DNA of 64,000 nt from Brachyspira hampsonii. GTDB lineage: Bacteria; Spirochaetota; Brachyspiria; Brachyspirales; Brachyspiraceae. Under the pieces are notes generated by a model that was not told the origin of the DNA, ran no database searches, and worked only from the letters and a program-made list of their open reading frames with translations. The first letter of the stretch is position 1. Every line of letters starts with the position of its first letter. The position numbers and the translations under genes are program-made. Shown in pieces: positions 25,317 through 34,314 of this stretch. The stretch covers positions 1,984,001 through 2,048,000 of the forward strand of contig NZ_CP019914.1 of assembly GCF_002214805.1 (NCBI RefSeq), written 5' to 3'.

Positions 25317-26861
25317 ATGCAAGAAAAAATCAATGAATTAAGAAAAAGAAAAGAAAAAATAGAAGAAGGCGGTGGCATAGAAAAAAATGAAGAGCGTCAT
25401 AAAAAAGGTAAATTAACAGCAAGAGAGCGTATATTACATCTTTTAGATGAAGGTACTTTCTGCGAGATAGATGCTTTTATAGAGCATAGATGCAGTGATT
25501 TCGGTATGGAAAAAAATAAAGTTGCCGGAGAAGGTGTAGTTACAGGATACGGTAAAATAAATGGAAGACAGGTATGTATATATGCTCAGGACTTTACTGT
25601 TATAGGCGGTTCATTAGGACAAATGCATGCTGCTAAAATTTGTAAGGTGCAGGATATGGCTATAAAATTAGGCTGCCCTTGTATAGGTATTAATGATTCA
25701 GGCGGAGCTAGAATACAAGAGGGTATTGACTCTTTAAGAGGATATGGTGATATCTTCTACAGAAATGTTCAGGCTTCCGGAGTGATACCTCAGATATGTG
25801 TTATAATGGGACCTTGTGCAGGAGGAGCTGTTTATTCACCTGCTTTGATGGACTTCATATTTATGACTGATAAAGGCTCTAATATGTTTATAACAGGTCC
25901 TCAGGTAGTAAAAGCGGTTACAGGAGAACAGGTTTCTGCTGAAGAGCTTGGAGGAGCTTATGTTCATAGTAAAACTTCAGGTGTTGCTTCTTTGATGTTC
26001 CCTGATGAGGTTTCTACATTAGAAGGTGTTAAGAAATTATTATCTTATATACCTCAGAATAATTTGGAAGATGTGCCTTTAGAGAATACAGACGATGATC
26101 CTAACAGAGCAGATGAAGAATTATCTAATGTTCTTCCAGACAGCCCAAATAAACCTTATGATATAAAAGAGATTATAAAAAGAGTGGTTGATAATGGAGA
26201 GTTTTTTGAGCTTCAGCCTTTATTTGCTACTAATATAGTTATATGTTTTGCCCGTCTTGATGGAAAGTCTGTTGGTATAATAGCTAATCAGCCTAATTCT
26301 ATGGCGGGTGTACTTGATATTAATGCAGCAGATAAAGCGGCAAGATTCATTCGTTTCTGCGATAGTTTTAATATTCCTCTTATCACATTAGTTGATACTG
26401 CAGGATATTTACCGGGTGTAGGACAGGAGCATAATGGTGTTATTAGGCATGGTGCTAAACTTTTATATGCTTATTCAGAGGCTACTGCTCCTAAAATTAC
26501 TCTTATTATAAGAAAGTCTTATGGGGGAGCTTATATTGCTATGTGTTCTAAGCATTTGGGTGCTGATATGGTTTATGCTTGGCCTTCTGCTGAGATTGCT
26601 GTTATGGGACCGGATGGTGCTGCTAATATCATATTTAAAAAAGAAATAGATAAAGCTGATGATCCTAAAAAAGTAAGAGCTGAAAAAATAGAAGAATACA
26701 AAAAAGAATTTGCTAATCCTTACAGAGCTGCTGTTAGAGGTTATGTAGATGATGTAATAGAGCCGGAATATACTAGAAGCTATTTGATTAATGCATTGCA
26801 TATTTTAGCAAGCAAGAGAGAAACTAGACTTCCTAGAAAACATGGCAATATACCTCTATAA
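25317..26861 (+). CDS. mmdA: methylmalonyl-CoA decarboxylase alpha subunit (acyl-CoA carboxyltransferase)
   Basis: 514-aa biotin-dependent carboxyltransferase of the acyl-CoA carboxylase beta/MmdA type. It has the two crotonase-like halves with the acyl-CoA oxyanion motifs: NDSGGARIQEG and GPCAGGAVYSPAL in the first half, and GYLPGVGQEHNGVIRHGAK plus SYGGAYIAMCSK in the second. Length (~510) and the start region (KLTARERILHLLDEGTF, GEGVVTGYG) follow Veillonella MmdA. The neighbours (OadG-like, biotin carrier, OadB-like membrane subunit) make a sodium-pumping decarboxylase rather than an ATP-driven carboxylase. Glutaconyl- or malonyl-CoA remain possible substrates. AAGGA lies 12 bases before ATG 25317. 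Confidence 0.85.
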   Translation: MQEKINELRKRKEKIEEGGGIEKNEERHKKGKLTARERILHLLDEGTFCEIDAFIEHRCSDFGMEKNKVAGEGVVTGYGKINGRQVCIYAQDFTVIGGSLGQMHAAKICKVQDMAIKLGCPCIGINDSGGARIQEGIDSLRGYGDIFYRNVQASGVIPQICVIMGPCAGGAVYSPALMDFIFMTDKGSNMFITGPQVVKAVTGEQVSAEELGGAYVHSKTSGVASLMFPDEVSTLEGVKKLLSYIPQNNLEDVPLENTDDDPNRADEELSNVLPDSPNKPYDIKEIIKRVVDNGEFFELQPLFATNIVICFARLDGKSVGIIANQPNSMAGVLDINAADKAARFIRFCDSFNIPLITLVDTAGYLPGVGQEHNGVIRHGAKLLYAYSEATAPKITLIIRKSYGGAYIAMCSKHLGADMVYAWPSAEIAVMGPDGAANIIFKKEIDKADDPKKVRAEKIEEYKKEFANPYRAAVRGYVDDVIEPEYTRSYLINALHILASKRETRLPRKHGNIPL

Positions 26862-26890
26862 ATTTAATTTTAGATATTAAGGAGAATTGA

Positions 26891-27211
26891 ATGGAACATA
26901 ATTCAGCTATTACCATATTTGGTATAATGTCTGTTTTTATAGTTGCTTTAGTTTTTTATATATTGTCTTTAGTTTTGGGAATGATTTTCAAAACTAGGAA
27001 TATAAAAAAAGAAGAAGAAATTATAAAAGTAGTAGAGGAAAGCAAAACTAAAGAAGAGGATTTAATAGATGATACTGAACTTGTTGCGGTTCTTACAGCT
27101 TCAATATCAGCTTATACAGGTATGTCTAATAATAAATTTATTATTACATCTATTAAAGAATCTAAGACTCCTATATGGGGAATGGTGGATAGAGTAAATA
27201 AATTAAAATGA
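26891..27211 (+). CDS. OadG/MmdD-like small membrane subunit of the decarboxylase
   Basis: 106 aa with one N-terminal membrane helix (about residues 7-30), a charged Glu/Lys linker, and a C-terminal soluble segment VAVLTASISAYTG...FIITSIKES ending in the WGMVDRVNKLK motif often found in OadG-like proteins. It links the carboxyltransferase to the membrane pump. RBS AAGGAG 5 bases before ATG; 29 bp after mmdA. A 175-bp gap without ORF separates it from the biotin carrier gene. Confidence 0.8.
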   Translation: MEHNSAITIFGIMSVFIVALVFYILSLVLGMIFKTRNIKKEEEIIKVVEESKTKEEDLIDDTELVAVLTASISAYTGMSNNKFIITSIKESKTPIWGMVDRVNKLK

Positions 27212-27386
27212 TAATGTAGTAATATAAAAAATAGTTAGCTTAAAAAAGCTGTATATTTTTATTAAAAGTATCACAGAGTAAGCAATCTATTTTTATTAAT
27301 AAAAGATTGATAGTCTTATAACTAAAGTTGTTATAGATTAGAATTTTTTAATTATAAATTAAAAACATTTTGTGGAGAATAATATT

Positions 27387-27779
27387 ATGACTAAGCAATA
27401 TAAAATCACAGTTAATGGAAAAACTTATGATGTATCAGTAGAGGAGATAAGAGCCGTAGCTTCAAATAAAACAGTATCTACTATAGTTAATGCTCCGGTA
27501 AATACACCTAAGCCTGTTGCAGCACCAAAACCTGCAGCAGCTCCGGCAGTACCAATAGATGAGAATGCTATATCAGTAAAAGCAACTATGCCCGGCACTA
27601 TAGTATCATTTAATGTTGCGGTAGGAGATAAAGTACAAGAAGGTCAGGTTGTAGCTATATTAGAAGCTATGAAGATGGAAAATGAAATTACAGCTCCTGC
27701 ATCAGGAGAAGTAAAATCTATACATGTTGAAAAGGGTTCTTCAGTTGTAGAGGGTCAGGTTATATTACAAATCAAGTAA
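27387..27779 (+). CDS. mmdC: biotin carboxyl carrier subunit
   Basis: 130 aa from ATG 27387 (GGAG 9 bases upstream; an in-frame GTG at 27372 is inside the RBS region). N-terminal YKITVNGKTYDVSVEE lobe, then a flexible Ala/Pro linker (about 36-57), then a biotinyl domain with the EAMKMEN motif; Lys96, 35 residues from the end, is the biotin attachment site. It carries CO2 from the carboxyltransferase to the membrane beta subunit. The BirA ligase at 44695-45678 would biotinylate it. Confidence 0.92.
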   Translation: MTKQYKITVNGKTYDVSVEEIRAVASNKTVSTIVNAPVNTPKPVAAPKPAAAPAVPIDENAISVKATMPGTIVSFNVAVGDKVQEGQVVAILEAMKMENEITAPASGEVKSIHVEKGSSVVEGQVILQIK

Positions 27780-27794
27780 TATAAAGGGGTGAAT

Positions 27795-28922
27795 ATGAAT
27801 AACGCTTTAGGTTTGGATTTTAACAATTTATTTACAGGTTTTTATCCGCCGACTTTAGCCCAAGTTATAATGATGCTTTTAGGAGCATATCTTATATATA
27901 TGTCTATATATTATAAGAAAAAACCTTTGCTTCTTCTTCCTATGGGAGTTGCAATATTAGCTGCTAATATGCCTCTTCCTAAAATGACAGAAGATGTAGT
28001 AAGCGGTTTTTTGGGTTTAATTCATAGCGGTGCAGACAGCGGAGTTTATCCTGTATTGGTATTTTTTGCAGTTGGTACTATGATAGATTTAGGACTTGTG
28101 CTTGCAGATCCTAAAAATTTCTTTATAGGTGCTAGTTCTCAGATTGGAATACTTATAGTATTTTATATTATGAGTTCTTTGAATTTAGGTGAAGATTTAT
28201 CTGCTGCTACTTCGATTATAGGCGCTGCTGACGGATCTTTGGCTATGTATATGACTTCTCTCATTACAGAGCCTAGATATTTTGCCGCTATTGTTATGGC
28301 TGCATATCTATATATGGAGCTTCTTCCTTTACTTCAGTCAGGACTTACAAAGGTTTTAACTACTGCAAAAGAAAGAAAAATTCCTATGAATTATTTGAGA
28401 CAGGTTTCAAGAGGAGAGAAAATTATATTTGCCGTTATTGCTATGGGGCTTTGCGGAATATTTTTAGCAAACTCATTTCCTCTTATAGCTGCTCTTTTAT
28501 TTGGAAGTATTTTGAGAGAATCAGATATTATAAAAAATTTCTCAGTTAGTTTGCAGAAATCTTTAACAGAAATACTTACTATGCTTATAGGAATAGCAAT
28601 AGGCTCTTCTGCTTCAGCTGAATATTTTATGACATTAAATACAGTGATGATATTTGCTTTCGGATTATTGTCATTGATATTAAGCACTACAATAGGTATA
28701 ATTGCTGCTAAAGTTATTAATATATTATCAGGCGGTAAAGTTAATCCTATAATAGGTTCTGCAGGTTTAAGTGCTTTTCCTGTTCCTGCTTGGGGAGCCC
28801 ATGTTTACGGACAGGAAAATAGTTCATCTAACTGTCTGCTTCTTCATGCAATGGCAGTTAATATTTCAGGTATAATATCCGGTGCTATTGTTATGGGTAT
28901 ACTCCTTACATTCTTCCATTAA
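27795..28922 (+). CDS. mmdB: Na+-pumping decarboxylase beta subunit (OadB/MmdB/GcdB family)
   Basis: 375 aa from ATG 27795 (AAAGGGG 5 bases upstream; an in-frame GTG at 27789 overlaps the RBS). Multi-pass membrane protein with the family's hallmark SIIGAADGSLAMYMTS segment, whose Asp corresponds to the conserved sodium- and proton-relay aspartate of OadB, and the C-terminal IIGSAGLSAFPVPAWGAHVYGQ region. It decarboxylates carboxybiotin and exports Na+. It closes the operon, followed by a terminator at 28961-28994. Confidence 0.93.
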   Translation: MNNALGLDFNNLFTGFYPPTLAQVIMMLLGAYLIYMSIYYKKKPLLLLPMGVAILAANMPLPKMTEDVVSGFLGLIHSGADSGVYPVLVFFAVGTMIDLGLVLADPKNFFIGASSQIGILIVFYIMSSLNLGEDLSAATSIIGAADGSLAMYMTSLITEPRYFAAIVMAAYLYMELLPLLQSGLTKVLTTAKERKIPMNYLRQVSRGEKIIFAVIAMGLCGIFLANSFPLIAALLFGSILRESDIIKNFSVSLQKSLTEILTMLIGIAIGSSASAEYFMTLNTVMIFAFGLLSLILSTTIGIIAAKVINILSGGKVNPIIGSAGLSAFPVPAWGAHVYGQENSSSNCLLLHAMAVNISGIISGAIVMGILLTFFH

Positions 28923-28960
28923 TAAATATAAAAAATAAATTTAATGATTATATAATACTT

Positions 28961-28994
28961 AAACCCTGTTTATTAATTTAAATAGGGTTTTTTT
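28961..28994 (+). terminator. terminator of the decarboxylase operon
   Basis: Stem AAACCCTGTTT (28961-28971) with AAATAGGGTTT (28980-28990), one G-U pair, followed by TTTT. Confidence 0.85.
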
Positions 28995-29081
28995 ATATAA
29001 AAAATCTTATTCATTACACTGTAAAAAATAATAAAATTAATATATAATATTATTAGTATAAAAAATATTTGTGGAAAAAAT

Positions 29082-30347
29082 ATGGTAAAAAGATTAACAT
29101 TAAAAAACGGTACAAGAGTTGTTTTAGAAAAAATGCCGATGCTTGATACTGTTTCTATAGGCTTTCTATTTTTAACAGGCAGTGCCAATGAAAAAAAAGA
29201 AGAAAACGGATATACTCATTTTATAGAGCATATGCTTTTTAAAGGCACTGATAAAATTAGTGCAAAAGAACTTATTAGAAATATAGAAGGGGTTGGCGGT
29301 ATATTCAATGCTTTTACTTCAAGACATTTAACTTCTTTTTATATCAATATAATATCTAAATATTTTGACAGAGCAGTTGATACTTTGGAAAATATTATGC
29401 TTTATTCTGCTTTCAGAGAAGATGATATAAACAGAGAAAAAAAAGTTATAATTGAAGAGCTTAAAATGTCAAATGATACTCCTGAAGAAATATCAGCCAA
29501 TCAATTTTTTGCTGCTGCTTATAAAGGCACTTCTATGAGTTTTCCTATAGGAGGGAATATCAATAATATAAAAAAAATAAGCAGAGAAAAAATTTATTCT
29601 TATTTTAAAGAGCATTTTAATTCTAATAATTTAATTATATCTATAGCCGGAAATTTTGATATTGATTATGCCGTAGACAGACTTGAAAAAATAAAATTAG
29701 AAAAAGGAACTAGAACAGTTAATGATGATCTTCCTTTTTATTATAAAACTATAACTAAAGAAAAACAGGAAATTAATCAGGTTTATTTTTCGCTTGTAAC
29801 ACCTTCATATAATGCATGCGATAATAAAAAAAGATATGCTATGAATATAGTTAATGATATATTCGGAGGAAGTTCCTATTCAAGATTATTTCAATCAATA
29901 AGAGAAAATAAGGGACTTTGTTATAATATATACAGTTATAATTCCAGCTTTATAAACGGTGGTACATTTGAGATACATGGTTCTACTAGTTTGGATAAAT
30001 ATGCTCAGACTATAGAAAGTATATATTATGAAATAGAAAAATTAGTTAATGAAAGAATATCAGAAGAAGAGCTTGAAGAGGCTAAAGAGAGCTATAAAGG
30101 TTCTATGGCATTTAGTAAATTTAGTGAGAAATTTATAATGAATAAAAATGCAAGGCATGAATTATATACATCCAAATATATTTCATTTAAAGAGCTTTAT
30201 AATATAATAGATAAAGTAGATTTAAAACTAGTTAATAATGTTATAGATGAAAAATTGATGAATAAAAAATTCTTCTTAACATCTGTAGGAGCAAGCGGTA
30301 CTAAAGATATAAGTAATGCTTTAAGCAGAAAACTTAAATTAAATTGA
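29082..30347 (+). CDS. M16 family zinc metallopeptidase (processing peptidase-like)
   Basis: 421-aa single-unit M16 peptidase of the MPP/YmxG type. Inverted zinc motif HxxEH is at His46-x-x-Glu49-His50 in YTHFIEHMLFKGT; the distal zinc ligand is in KKVIIEELKMSNDTPEE. The second, inactive half contains GGSSYSRLFQSIRENKGLCY, the substrate-binding R/Y element. No signal peptide. ATG 29082 follows GTGGA. It sits alone between the decarboxylase operon and ffh. Confidence 0.92.
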   Translation: MVKRLTLKNGTRVVLEKMPMLDTVSIGFLFLTGSANEKKEENGYTHFIEHMLFKGTDKISAKELIRNIEGVGGIFNAFTSRHLTSFYINIISKYFDRAVDTLENIMLYSAFREDDINREKKVIIEELKMSNDTPEEISANQFFAAAYKGTSMSFPIGGNINNIKKISREKIYSYFKEHFNSNNLIISIAGNFDIDYAVDRLEKIKLEKGTRTVNDDLPFYYKTITKEKQEINQVYFSLVTPSYNACDNKKRYAMNIVNDIFGGSSYSRLFQSIRENKGLCYNIYSYNSSFINGGTFEIHGSTSLDKYAQTIESIYYEIEKLVNERISEEELEEAKESYKGSMAFSKFSEKFIMNKNARHELYTSKYISFKELYNIIDKVDLKLVNNVIDEKLMNKKFFLTSVGASGTKDISNALSRKLKLN

Positions 30348-30408
30348 TAATAATGTTTGAAATGTATTGAATAATTATTTTGTTATTATATATAATTTTT
30401 TATAAATA

Positions 30409-30436
30409 TTGACTTTTAAAATATATTATGTATAAT
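30409..30436 (+). promoter_or_regulatory. ffh promoter
   Basis: TTGACT (30409-30414), 16 bases, perfect TATAAT (30431-30436), about 38 bases before the GTG start of ffh. Confidence 0.65.
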
Positions 30437-30474
30437 ATTACTAGGAATTAATATATTTATAAGGTTGTTTTTTA

Positions 30475-31830
30475 GTGTTTGGTAATTTAACTAAATCTAT
30501 ATCTAATGTATTCTCTAAAATACAAGGAAAAAAAGTCCTTACAGATAAGGATATAACAGATAGTCTATTAACTATAAAAGAAGCCTTGCTTTCTGCCGAT
30601 GTATCTTTAGAAGCTGCTGATAAGTTTCTTGAAGAAGCTACAAACAGAGCTATAGGTAAAGAAAAATTAGAGGGCGTAGAGCCTGCTAATCAATTTGTGG
30701 CTGATGTTCATGATACATTGGTTAATATGATAGGTGAGGGTGAAAGCGGTTTAAAATTAGAACCTGTTGAGAAAACTACTATTACATTATTATTTGGTTT
30801 GCAGGGTTCAGGTAAAACTACTACAACAGCTAAATTAGCAAAATACTATAAAGATAAAAGACGAGTTATGATGGTTGGTCTTGATGTTCACAGACCTGCA
30901 GCTATGGAGCAGCTTGCCGTTTTAGCTAGAGAAGTAGGCGTTCCTTATCATATAGATACTAAAGAAAAAAAAGCATATAAAATACTTAAAAAAGCACTTT
31001 CAATCGCTAAAAAAGAGCAGTATAACATGATATTAGTGGATACTGCAGGACGTTTAGAGATAGATGAAGAAATGATGCTTGAATTAAGACGCGTTGTAAA
31101 CTCTGCTAATGTTACTGAAAAATTATTAGTAGTTGATTCTACAGCAGGTCAAAGTGTTTATGATGTTGCAAAAAGTTTCCAAAATAACATTGGAATTAAT
31201 GGTGTTATACTTACAAAATTTGATTCCGGAGTTAGAGGCGGTGCAGCTTTATCTTTAAAATATGCTACCGGTTCATCTGTTAAGTTTGTCGGAGTAGGTG
31301 AGCATTTAGATGATATTGATGTATTTGATGCTAAGAGAGTAGCAGGACAAATACTTGGTATGGGCGATATAGTAAAATTAGTAGAAAAAGCCCGTGCCGC
31401 TATAAGCGAAAAAGAAGCTCAGGAAATGCTTCAGAAAGTTATAGAAAATAATTTTGATTATAATGATTTCTTAAAACAAATTGAAGCTACTGCTAAAATG
31501 GGCGGTCTTAGCAAAATGACTTCTATGATTCCGGGTATGGCTAATGTAGATACTGAACTTCTAAGCCGTGAAGAAGAAAAATTTAAAAAGTATAAAGCTA
31601 TTATACAGTCAATGACTAAAAAAGAAAGATTAGCCCTATTTCCTTTGAATAATTCAAGAAAAATGAGAATATCCAAAGGAAGCGGTCAAAGTGTTTATGA
31701 TGTAAATCAGTTAATAAAACAGTTTACTATGATGAAAAACATGATGGGCAGTACTAAAAAGATGGATAAGCTCGCAAAGTCCCTAGAGGGTATGGGTATG
31801 TCTATAGATGATTTAAACAAATTAATGTAA
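30475..31830 (+). CDS. ffh: signal recognition particle protein Ffh
   Basis: 451-aa SRP GTPase. N domain (residues 1-100), then the G domain with GLQGSGKTTTTAKLA (P-loop GLQGSGKTT at 108-116), DTAGR (G3) and TKFD (G4), and a methionine-bearing M domain with GMANVDTELLSREEEKFKKY and the RNA-binding RKMRISKGSGQSVYDVNQL segment. Start is GTG 30475 with AAGG upstream; no ATG fits. It binds signal peptides and SRP RNA and targets ribosomes to the membrane. The ribosomal S16 gene follows by 22 bp, as in many bacteria. Confidence 0.97.
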   Translation: MFGNLTKSISNVFSKIQGKKVLTDKDITDSLLTIKEALLSADVSLEAADKFLEEATNRAIGKEKLEGVEPANQFVADVHDTLVNMIGEGESGLKLEPVEKTTITLLFGLQGSGKTTTTAKLAKYYKDKRRVMMVGLDVHRPAAMEQLAVLAREVGVPYHIDTKEKKAYKILKKALSIAKKEQYNMILVDTAGRLEIDEEMMLELRRVVNSANVTEKLLVVDSTAGQSVYDVAKSFQNNIGINGVILTKFDSGVRGGAALSLKYATGSSVKFVGVGEHLDDIDVFDAKRVAGQILGMGDIVKLVEKARAAISEKEAQEMLQKVIENNFDYNDFLKQIEATAKMGGLSKMTSMIPGMANVDTELLSREEEKFKKYKAIIQSMTKKERLALFPLNNSRKMRISKGSGQSVYDVNQLIKQFTMMKNMMGSTKKMDKLAKSLEGMGMSIDDLNKLM

Positions 31831-31852
31831 ATAAACTTGGAGGAAAAGAAAG

Positions 31853-32212
31853 GTGGTAAAATTAAGATTAAAACGTATAGGTCGCAAACATGAGCCTCAT
31901 TATCGTATAGTGGCTGCAGATGCTCGTTTCCCACGCGATGGTCGTTTTATTGAAGAGCTAGGTTGGTTTAACCCTAAAGCTAAAGATGTATTATATAAGT
32001 TGAATGTAGAAGGCTTAAAAAAATGGCTTTCTAATGGTGCACAGCCGACTTATGTAGTAAAAAGCATTCTTGTCAAAGAAGGCTTGATGGAAAAAGATAA
32101 AGGTGCTCCTCTTGAAAGAAAGAAAAAAAGAGCATTGAAAAATCCTGAAAAAAGGCGCAAACATCGTAAACAAGCTAAGCCTGAATCTACTGAGGAGAAA
32201 AGCGAAGCTTAA
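31853..32212 (+). CDS. rpsP: 30S ribosomal protein S16
   Basis: 119 aa. [23 protein letters not shown] and GWFNPKAKD are diagnostic of S16; the C-terminal ~40 residues are a Lys/Arg/Glu-rich extension. Start GTG 31853 with GGAGG 10 bases upstream. Second gene of the ffh-rpsP-khpA-rimM cluster. Confidence 0.97.
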   Translation: MVKLRLKRIGRKHEPHYRIVAADARFPRDGRFIEELGWFNPKAKDVLYKLNVEGLKKWLSNGAQPTYVVKSILVKEGLMEKDKGAPLERKKKRALKNPEKRRKHRKQAKPESTEEKSEA

Positions 32213-32242
32213 TTACGTCTATAATATATAAAGGAGTGTGCT

Positions 32243-32485
32243 ATGACGGAAGAAAAAGAGCTTATTGAGTATTTGGCTAAAAAGTTAGTGGATGAGCCTG
32301 AGGGTGTGAGTGTTAAGGTTATTGAAGGTGAGAAGAGTACGATTCTGGAATTGAAAGTGAACCAAAGCGACATAGGTAAAATTATAGGTAAAAGAGGTCG
32401 TATTGCTCATGCATTGCGTACTATTCTTTTTGCTGCTTCCATGAAAAGTGGTAAACGTGTAATGCTTGAGATTATTGACAATTGA
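32243..32485 (+). CDS. khpA: KH-domain RNA-binding protein KhpA
   Basis: 80-aa single KH domain of the YlqC/KhpA type: LVDEPEGVSVKVIEGE and the GxxG-bearing IGKIIGKRGRIAHALRTIL loop. RNA-binding partner of KhpB in other bacteria. RBS AAAGGAG before ATG 32243. Its stop overlaps the start of rimM (TTGA). Confidence 0.93.
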   Translation: MTEEKELIEYLAKKLVDEPEGVSVKVIEGEKSTILELKVNQSDIGKIIGKRGRIAHALRTILFAASMKSGKRVMLEIIDN

Positions 32486-32991
32486 TTTTTTTTTACGGCA
32501 AAATCACAGGTTTACATGGTTTAAAAGGAGAGGTAGAAATTGCTTTTTCTGATAAGAGTTATTTTGCCTCTCTTCCTATTTTAAATAAAAATATACCTGT
32601 TATAATTGATAATCAGACATTTACTCTATTAAATGTTAAAAAGAAGAACAAATCTTTTGTGTTTCAATTAAAAGATATAAATACTATAGAAGAGGCTGAA
32701 AAATTAATAGGGCTTGATATATTTATAGATTCTTCATATTTGCCTCAATTAGATGATGATACTTTTTATGAGGCTGAATTAATCGGATATAAAATCATAG
32801 ATACTGACAATAATATTTATGGTGAGATAACAGATTTATACAGTCTTCCTTCAAATTATGTATTTGAAATTAAATTGAAAGAAAATAATAATATAGTTTC
32901 AATACCATTTGTTAAGGCATATTTCGGCAATTCTGATAAGATAAATAAGACTATAACAATAATACAAAAACCTATATTTGATGACGATTAG
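32482..32991 (+). CDS. rimM: 16S rRNA processing protein RimM
   Basis: 169 aa. N-terminal domain with FFYGKITGLHGLKGEVEI, and a PRC-barrel C-terminal half (YEAELIGYKIIDTDNNIYGEI; VSIPFVKAYFGN). Starts at TTG 32482 overlapping the khpA stop by four bases; no ATG is available, so start by translational coupling is likely. It assists 30S maturation and binds S19. trmD and rplS, which usually follow rimM, are absent here; a decayed DUF305 gene follows instead. Confidence 0.92.
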   Translation: MIFFYGKITGLHGLKGEVEIAFSDKSYFASLPILNKNIPVIIDNQTFTLLNVKKKNKSFVFQLKDINTIEEAEKLIGLDIFIDSSYLPQLDDDTFYEAELIGYKIIDTDNNIYGEITDLYSLPSNYVFEIKLKENNNIVSIPFVKAYFGNSDKINKTITIIQKPIFDDD

Positions 32992-33065
32992 TATCAATAA
33001 ATATTATTTTTACCTTTGATTATATTACCAAGTTATTAAACTTAAATAAAATTAAAAGATATAAA

Positions 33066-33419
33066 ATGAAACAAATTATAACAATATTGATTGCTTTAAT
33101 GTATGCTTTTATAATATCATGCGGACAAAAAACTTCAATATAGATAATCATTCATCGCATTCTATGGATAGTATGAATGTTAAAGGCTCTGAAATTATAG
33201 ACTTAATGCACGCTTCTATGATGGAACAGCCATTTCAAAAAACTAAGAATATTGATGATGATTTTTTATTTAATATGATACCTCATCATCAGGCATCTCT
33301 TGATGTTTCAAAGAAGATATTAGAATACACTAAAGATGATAAAATAAATTGCAAATAGGATAGTAGCAGCACAAGAAAAATAAATAAATGATATGAATAA
33401 TATATTAAATAATCATTAA
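33066..33419 (+). pseudogene. DUF305 lipoprotein gene with frameshifts and a nonsense codon
   Basis: ATG 33066 opens a lipoprotein signal peptide (KQIITILIALMYAFIISCGQK, lipobox IISC) that stops at TAG 33141. The frame shifts at a six-A run (33127-33132) into NIDNHSSHSMDSMN and the DUF305 core FLFNMIPHHQASLDVSKKIL, which stops at TAG 33356. A third frame restores IVAAQEK, a TAA, then INDMNNILNNH to TAA 33417. Three lesions indicate a dead gene rather than phase variation. DUF305 proteins are small exported His-rich, probably metal-binding proteins. Confidence 0.8.
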
Positions 33420-33480
33420 TATTTACTTTTTAATAATAGGTGTATTTAATACCTTCTATTTTTTACTTTTAAGTTTAGAA

Positions 33481-33508
33481 TTGACAAATTGATTAATTTT
33501 AGTATAAT
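33481..33508 (+). promoter_or_regulatory. consensus smpB promoter
   Basis: Perfect TTGACA (33481-33486) and perfect TATAAT (33503-33508) with a 16-base spacer, about 28 bases before ATG 33537. Confidence 0.85.
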
Positions 33509-33536
33509 CTATATACTTAAATTATGGTAATGTATT

Positions 33537-34025
33537 ATGGCTAGTAAAAAGGATAAAAAATCAGGCAGTAATGCTATTTCATCTGGAGAGATAGTAAGAA
33601 ATAAAAAGGCTCTATTCAATTACGAGCTTATAGAGAAATTTGAAGCGGGCATTGTTTTGCTTGGTACTGAACTAAAATCTCTTAGAGAAAGAAGTGTTAA
33701 TATGGCTGACAGTTATGCTTCTTTTAAAAAGAATGGAGAGCTTTTTATAGTTAATATGCATATATCACCTTATCATTTCGGAAATAGAAATAATCATGAA
33801 CCTTTAAGAGAAAGAAAGCTATTGATGAAAAAAAGAGAATTAAGGAGATTATACGGAAAAATAAAGGAACAAGGGCTTACTTTAATTCCTGTTAGATTGT
33901 ATTTCTCAAGAGGAAAAGTTAAAGTAGAATTAGCTTTGGCAAGAGGTAAAAAACTTCATGATAAAAGAGAGACTCTAAAGGGAAAAACTTTAGATAGAGA
34001 AATGGAAAGATATATAAAAAGATAG
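33537..34025 (+). CDS. smpB: SsrA (tmRNA)-binding protein SmpB
   Basis: 162 aa. NKKALFNYELIEKFEAGIVLLGTELKSLRERSVNMADSYA and ISPYHFGNRNNHEPLRERKLLM are the family core; the C-terminal ALARGKKLHDKRETLKGKTLDREMER tail is intact. It brings tmRNA to stalled ribosomes. Only a weak RBS (GGTAA) is visible. No tmRNA gene is in the window. Confidence 0.96.
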   Translation: MASKKDKKSGSNAISSGEIVRNKKALFNYELIEKFEAGIVLLGTELKSLRERSVNMADSYASFKKNGELFIVNMHISPYHFGNRNNHEPLRERKLLMKKRELRRLYGKIKEQGLTLIPVRLYFSRGKVKVELALARGKKLHDKRETLKGKTLDREMERYIKR

Positions 34026-34032
34026 AATAATT

Positions 34033-34311
34033 TTATTCATAAGATAAAGAATTTCTTATATAGAATTCTATTTTGGCAATATTATCTGATACTTCCTTAA
34101 TATTTGTTTTTTTATCTTTTTCTGATTTGTATTTTTTTAATGAATCTATAAATTCTATTAATAAATTTTTTATGTTTTCCATAGAAATTTTTTCGAATTT
34201 TTTTGCTAAAACTTCTATTTTTTCTATAGTGCTGTAATCTATATTGTTTATACCGCTGAAAACTATATCAGATAAAAGCAATTCTAAATCTCTTAATAAA
34301 TCAAAAATCAT
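34033..34311 (-). CDS. small helical hypothetical protein (92 aa)
   Basis: 92 aa, mostly charged helices (KIEVLAKKFEKISMENIKNLLIEFIDSLKKYKSE), no signal or membrane segment. ATG 34311 begins 3 bases after the stop of the membrane-protein gene 34315-35541 and its AGG RBS lies inside that gene, so the two are translationally coupled. Unknown function; probably works with its neighbour. Confidence 0.65.
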   Translation of the reverse strand: MIFDLLRDLELLLSDIVFSGINNIDYSTIEKIEVLAKKFEKISMENIKNLLIEFIDSLKKYKSEKDKKTNIKEVSDNIAKIEFYIRNSLSYE

Positions 34312-34314
34312 ACA

